Origin: Larus michahellis
Lineage: Eukaryota > Chordata > Aves > Charadriiformes > Laridae
Direction: 5' to 3'
DNA length: 64,000 bases
NCBI RefSeq assembly: GCF_964199755.1
Contig: NC_133901.1
Coordinates: 23,345,583-23,409,582, forward strand
The notes below the pieces were generated by a model. The model was not told the DNA's origin. It saw nothing but the letters and a program-made list of their open reading frames with translations, and did not search any database. Positions 60,704 to 64,000 of the stretch are shown here, in pieces. Position 1 is the stretch's first letter. Every line of letters begins with the position of its first letter. The position numbers and the translations under genes are program-made.

Positions 60704-61139
60704 ACTGCTTTTACGGGAACAGGCTTTTTCTTGCAAGTGCAAATGAAACCCCAACGACAGCTAAAGACCAGACTTTAAAGACACCCGCTGCTTTCCTTTC
60801 CCCGTGTGGAAGGACGGTTCCCGGCAGAAGCGGGGGGGGCCCAGGCCCGGCCGGCGCCGTGTCCCACGGCACCAGGTCCCGCTCCCACAGCCGCCCCCTC
60901 TCCGTGAGACGCGGAGGCCCCGCTGCCTCCGGCCCGGAGCTCGGTCGGTCGGTCTGTCCGCGAAATATCCCCGCCTCAAGGCCGCGCCCGGCCAGCGCCC
61001 ATCCCGCCGCAGCCAGGGTGGGGAGGGCCGTTTCCGCCGCGGCGGTCCCGTCCGGCCGGGAGCGCTTCCGGGCGGAACGAGCGGGGAGCGGCCCGCGTTT
61101 CCCGGGGGAGCGGGGACGGGTACTCCCGTACCCGCTGCC

Positions 61140-61339
61140 ATGGCCGCACGGCTGCTCTGGCGGGAGTCGAGGCGGCTGCTGGCCGGGGCCGGGGCCGGGG
61201 CCGGGGCCGGGGCCGGGGCCGGGGCCGGGGCCGGGGCCGGGGCCGGGCTCAGGCTCAGCACCGCGCCGAGCCGCGAGAAGAAGCGGTGGCTGCGAGCCTA
61301 CCTTGAGCAGCAGCGGCTGGAGGCGCCCCCTCAGCGGCG
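61140..61339 (+). CDS. MRPL44: MRPL44 exon 1
   Basis: ATG to donor GGCG|gtgagc, phase 2. Encodes [16 protein letters not shown], Gly-Ala repeats, [20 protein letters not shown] and onward to PPQR. The Arg-rich, acid-poor N-terminus fits a mitochondrial presequence. Confidence 0.95.
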
Positions 61340-63802
61340 GTGAGCGCCGGCCCGGCCCTGAGGAGATGGAGCGGGGGGGACGGGCGGATTCGGCGGGCTC
61401 GGGGAAAGGCAGTGCAGCAGGCTGAGAAATGGGTGAAATCACCACGTGTCAGCACCTTCTCGCCAGGCGGCGGGGCGCGGTGGGCTCGTTCCCCAGGGCA
61501 GCCTGGCCCCGGGGCTGAGCCCGGCGAGGGACGGCCCGCGGCGGCGAACCGGCGGTGCTGAGGGAGAGAAACAGGCCTTTGGCCGCAGGGCCTTTAAATG
61601 CTGTGTCGGATCTTCAAAAATAATTCCGTTTTTCGTTCCTTTCTGTCATCTGAAAGGCGTGATGCTTGCAGGGCGGGTAACCGCTGCTTCTGTTTATGAA
61701 TCCGTTCTCTTTCCCCTGTCCGCAGGTCGGAGAAGCCCAACTGGGATTACCATGCAGAGATACAGGCTTTTAGCCACCGGCTGCATGAAAACTTTTCTTT
61801 TGATCTCCTCAAGACTGCATTTGTTAATTCTTGTTATATTGAAAGCGAAGAGGCAAAACGCCGAGAACTTGGGATAGACAAAGAAATGGTTGCTCTTAAT
61901 CTACAAGACAATAGCAAACTCGCTGAGCGAGGGATGTCTTTTTCGCGCTCTTACCTGACGCAGTGTTTCGAAGGTGCCTACCCAGATTTACCTGCAAAGG
62001 GGGTAGGAGCACTTGTTGATTTTCTTACCAGTCAGGAACTTGTTTCTTATGTGGCTCAAAACCTGTCTGTACAGGACCTGACACTTTGCAGAGAGTTTCC
62101 CGTCCCACCAGATGTGCTACAGAGGACGTTCTTTGCTGTGATAGGAGCCTTGCTCGACAGCAGCGGGCCTGAGAAAACGGGGATCTTTGTCAGGGTACGT
62201 CATTGCTTATCATATGTTTTTGTACTGACAACAATAACGTCTGGGAAGGAATAACCCCATGCACCAGTACAGGTTGGGGGCTGACCTGCTGAAGAGCAGC
62301 TCAGTGGAAAGAGACCTGGGAGTCCTGGTGGACAATGGGATGACCATGAGCCAGCAATGTGCCCTCGTGGCCAAGAAGGCCAATGGCATCCTGGGGTGCA
62401 TCAAGAGGAGTGTGGCCAGCAGGTCGAGGGAGGTCATCCTCCCCTTCCACTCTGCCTTGGTGAGGCTGCACCTGGAGTACTGTGTCCAGTTCTGGGCTCC
62501 CCGGTTCAAGAGGGACAGGGAACTGCTGGAGAGGGTGCAGCAAAGGGCTGCCAAGATGATTAGGGGATTGGAACACCTCTCTTATGAAGAAAGGCTGAGG
62601 GATTTGGGTCTCTTCAGTCTGGAAAAAAGATGGCTGAGGGGGGACTTTATCATCACTTATAAATACTTAAAGGGTGGGTGTCAGGAGGATGGGGCCAGGC
62701 TCTTTTCAGTGGTGCCCGGGGGCAGGACAAGACGTAATGGGCACAAACTTGAGCATAGGAAGCTCCACCTAAACATGAGGAGGAACTTCTTTACTTTGAG
62801 GGTGGCAGATTCCTGGAACAGGCTGCCCAGAGAGGTGGTGGAGTCTCCGTCTCTGGAGACATTCCAAACCCGCCTGGATGCATTGCTGTGCAGCCTGCTC
62901 TAGGTGACCCTGCTCTGGCAGGGGAGTTGGACTAGATGATCTCCAGAGGTCCCTTCCAACCCTATGATGCTGTGATTCTAAGGGTCTCGGAAGTTACAGG
63001 GGAAAAAAAGGTAAAAAATTTAAATACTGTTTTATACTTTCATGACCAGAGATCCAGGGAGATTGGCAGAAGTTTGACAATACCTGTCACAAGACAATTC
63101 AACAGTGAGATCTGTCGGGGGGAGATGGTGGTGATCAGGTGGGGTTTGGGGGTTGTGCAGTTTTTTGTGGGGTTTTTTTCCTTCATTAAAAAGCACAGGC
63201 TGGTCAAGTACATAAGATCATATACTTCTGGTTTATAATGGTGATATTTTAGTATTTGCTGACACTTGCTAATGTAAAGTGTTATATTCCATGCGCTATA
63301 CTATCAAATAATGAAATTATTCCACGTAAGGTCACATATATCTTCAATTTTAAAAAAACATTTTATATAAAGCAGGGGCGCAGTTCATAGGCTTTGCATG
63401 TAGGAGTGCAAGCACTTAAAGGTATTTCATCCAAAAATGTTCAGTTAAAATGCAATGTAACCTCGTACTTTTAGCAGCTACCGTCTTCTCAGTCTTTCGT
63501 TTCAGCCTTTTATTGTCAGCTATATTAATGCCTCTTCATACTGTATTTTTATTAGCAGATAGCAGAAGCTAGAGCCTTTGTTACCTTTCTCATTAATTGT
63601 AACTTCTAAATATTTTTGTTTAGGATTTTTTCATTCCCCAGCTGATTGGAAAAGACCTGTTTGAGATCTGGGAAGTTGTAAATCCTATGGGCTTACTAGT
63701 GGAAGAACTGACCAAGAGGAATATCTCTTCTCCAGAACCAAGAATTACCAGGCAGTTGGGAGTCAGCACAGTTCTGCCACTGTACTTTGTTGGGTTGTAC
63801 TG
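61140..63802 (+). CDS. MRPL44: Mitochondrial ribosomal protein L44 (exons 1-3; 3' end outside window)
   Basis: A component of the mitochondrial large ribosomal subunit with an RNase III-like fold (catalytically inactive in the family) and a double-stranded-RNA-binding domain. CDS joins 61140-61339, 61726-62194 and 63624-63802, and continues past the window. Exon 1 encodes a basic N-terminus ([16 protein letters not shown]), a Gly-Ala repeat and the transit-peptide end; exon 2 the RNase III-like domain; exon 3 the domain end and dsRBD start. The match to mammalian MRPL44 is strong from [17 protein letters not shown] onward. The start is the first ATG in a good context (gctgccATGg). Anything odd: ten GGGGCC copies within the coding region and a CR1 insertion in intron 2. 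Junction phases agree. Confidence 0.97.
61185..61244 (+). repeat. MRPL44: (GGGGCC)10 hexanucleotide repeat inside MRPL44 exon 1
   Basis: Ten perfect GGGGCC units preceded by a partial GGCC. In the MRPL44 frame they encode alternating Gly and Ala. The other + frames would give Gly-Pro and Gly-Arg. The G-tracts can form G-quadruplexes. Confidence 0.97.
61726..62194 (+). CDS. MRPL44: MRPL44 exon 2
   Basis: Acceptor tcccctgtccgcag|G and donor GTCAGG|gtacgt (phase 0). Encodes [20 protein letters not shown] and onward through [20 protein letters not shown] and [20 protein letters not shown] to KTGIFVR. Confidence 0.98.
62238..62982 (+). mobile_element. CR1 LINE, 5'-truncated, with intact ORF2 C-terminal part
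   Basis: Lies in MRPL44 intron 2, same strand. An open frame of 214 codons (62259-62903) reads [20 protein letters not shown] and onward through [18 protein letters not shown] and [16 protein letters not shown], the C-terminal part of the CR1 reverse-transcriptase ORF. The tail ends tagatgatctccagaggtcc, cttccaaccctatgatgc, tgtgattcta, as in avian CR1. The intact frame suggests a fairly young insertion; without a 5' end it cannot move by itself. Confidence 0.95.
63624..63802 (+). CDS. MRPL44: MRPL44 exon 3
   Basis: Acceptor atatttttgtttag|GAT and donor TACTG|gttagt (phase 2). Encodes [20 protein letters not shown] and onward through [20 protein letters not shown] to LPLYFVGLY. The next exon is not in the window; 63803-64000 is intron. 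Confidence 0.96.
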
Positions 63803-64000
63803 GTTAGTATTAATTTAAAGTGAAATGGATTTAAGCTGGGGTAAAGGGGAGGAGGGAAGATGGTCTTTTACTTTTCTACTTGTGCTCTTCGGTCACGTTT
63901 TTACAGAAAAGAAACCTTACAGTGACTTCTGCATAAAATCAGCCATTTAAGCGTTGGCAGTAGCTTGCTGTAATGATGCATAAAAGGACAGTCTCTGACT

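Larger units (their letters stand above)
60820..61560. promoter_or_regulatory. MRPL44: CpG island and MRPL44 promoter
   Basis: A CpG-dense block covers the MRPL44 start. Around 61064-61078, GCTTCCGGGCGGAA holds two ETS/GABP cores in inverted orientation, the arrangement common in promoters of nuclear genes for mitochondrial proteins. No TATA box is seen. Confidence 0.7.

Noticed and set aside
60711-61445. 244-codon minus-strand frame with a Gly-Pro run over MRPL44 exon 1
   Set aside because: It is the antisense shadow of the GGGGCC repeat and CpG island; the sense strand encodes conserved MRPL44.
1-64000. CRISPR arrays, operons, phage or plasmid systems
   Set aside because: The window is vertebrate nuclear DNA; no direct-repeat arrays, operon-like gene strings or ribosome-binding-site patterns were seen. 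No tRNA or rRNA gene was recognised by eye.

Overview
The window looks like avian nuclear DNA. The evidence is CR1 LINE fragments with the bird-type 3' end (ATTCTATGATT-like), an ERVL-like LTR remnant, vertebrate exon-intron structure, and three recognisable vertebrate genes, all on the + strand. There is no prokaryotic gene organisation; nearly all long open frames are chance frames in introns or in CpG-rich DNA.

Layout: (1) 758-23393 holds the last 26 coding exons of COL4A3, the alpha-3 chain of basement-membrane collagen IV. Twenty-one exons are Gly-X-Y helix, one straddles the helix/NC1 border, and four complete NC1. A 3' UTR of about 2.7 kb probably ends at the AATAAA signals near 26.05-26.07 kb. 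All exon phases join without a break. (2) 26.1-28.6 kb is intergenic. (3) 28.6-29.65 kb is a CpG island and likely MFF promoter containing a perfect GTCACGTGAC palindrome. (4) 33485-52679 holds MFF, the tail-anchored DRP1 receptor for mitochondrial and peroxisomal fission: eight exons conserved with mammals (one a 75-nt cassette) plus a candidate 180-nt cassette exon at 48429-48608. (5) 53.4-60.8 kb is GC-rich spacer. It holds an antisense CR1 fragment, an orphan CpG island (54.0-55.3 kb), an ERVL-like LTR remnant, and an unrecognised five-exon small gene (58104-59476) predicted to encode an acidic/basic protein of about 137 residues. (6) 61140 to the window end is MRPL44, a mitochondrial large-ribosomal-subunit protein, exons 1-3. 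The last exon or exons lie beyond the window, and intron 2 carries a CR1 insertion.

MFF and MRPL44 both serve mitochondria, but nothing here suggests co-regulation. COL4A3 and MFF are neighbours in mammals too. MFF next to MRPL44 is not the human arrangement, so a rearrangement junction probably lies in the 53-61 kb spacer.

Points most worth following: a (GGGGCC)10 tract inside the MRPL44 reading frame encoding Gly-Ala repeats in the presumed transit peptide; the candidate MFF cassette exon; the unrecognised small gene; and GC-AG introns in COL4A3 and MFF.
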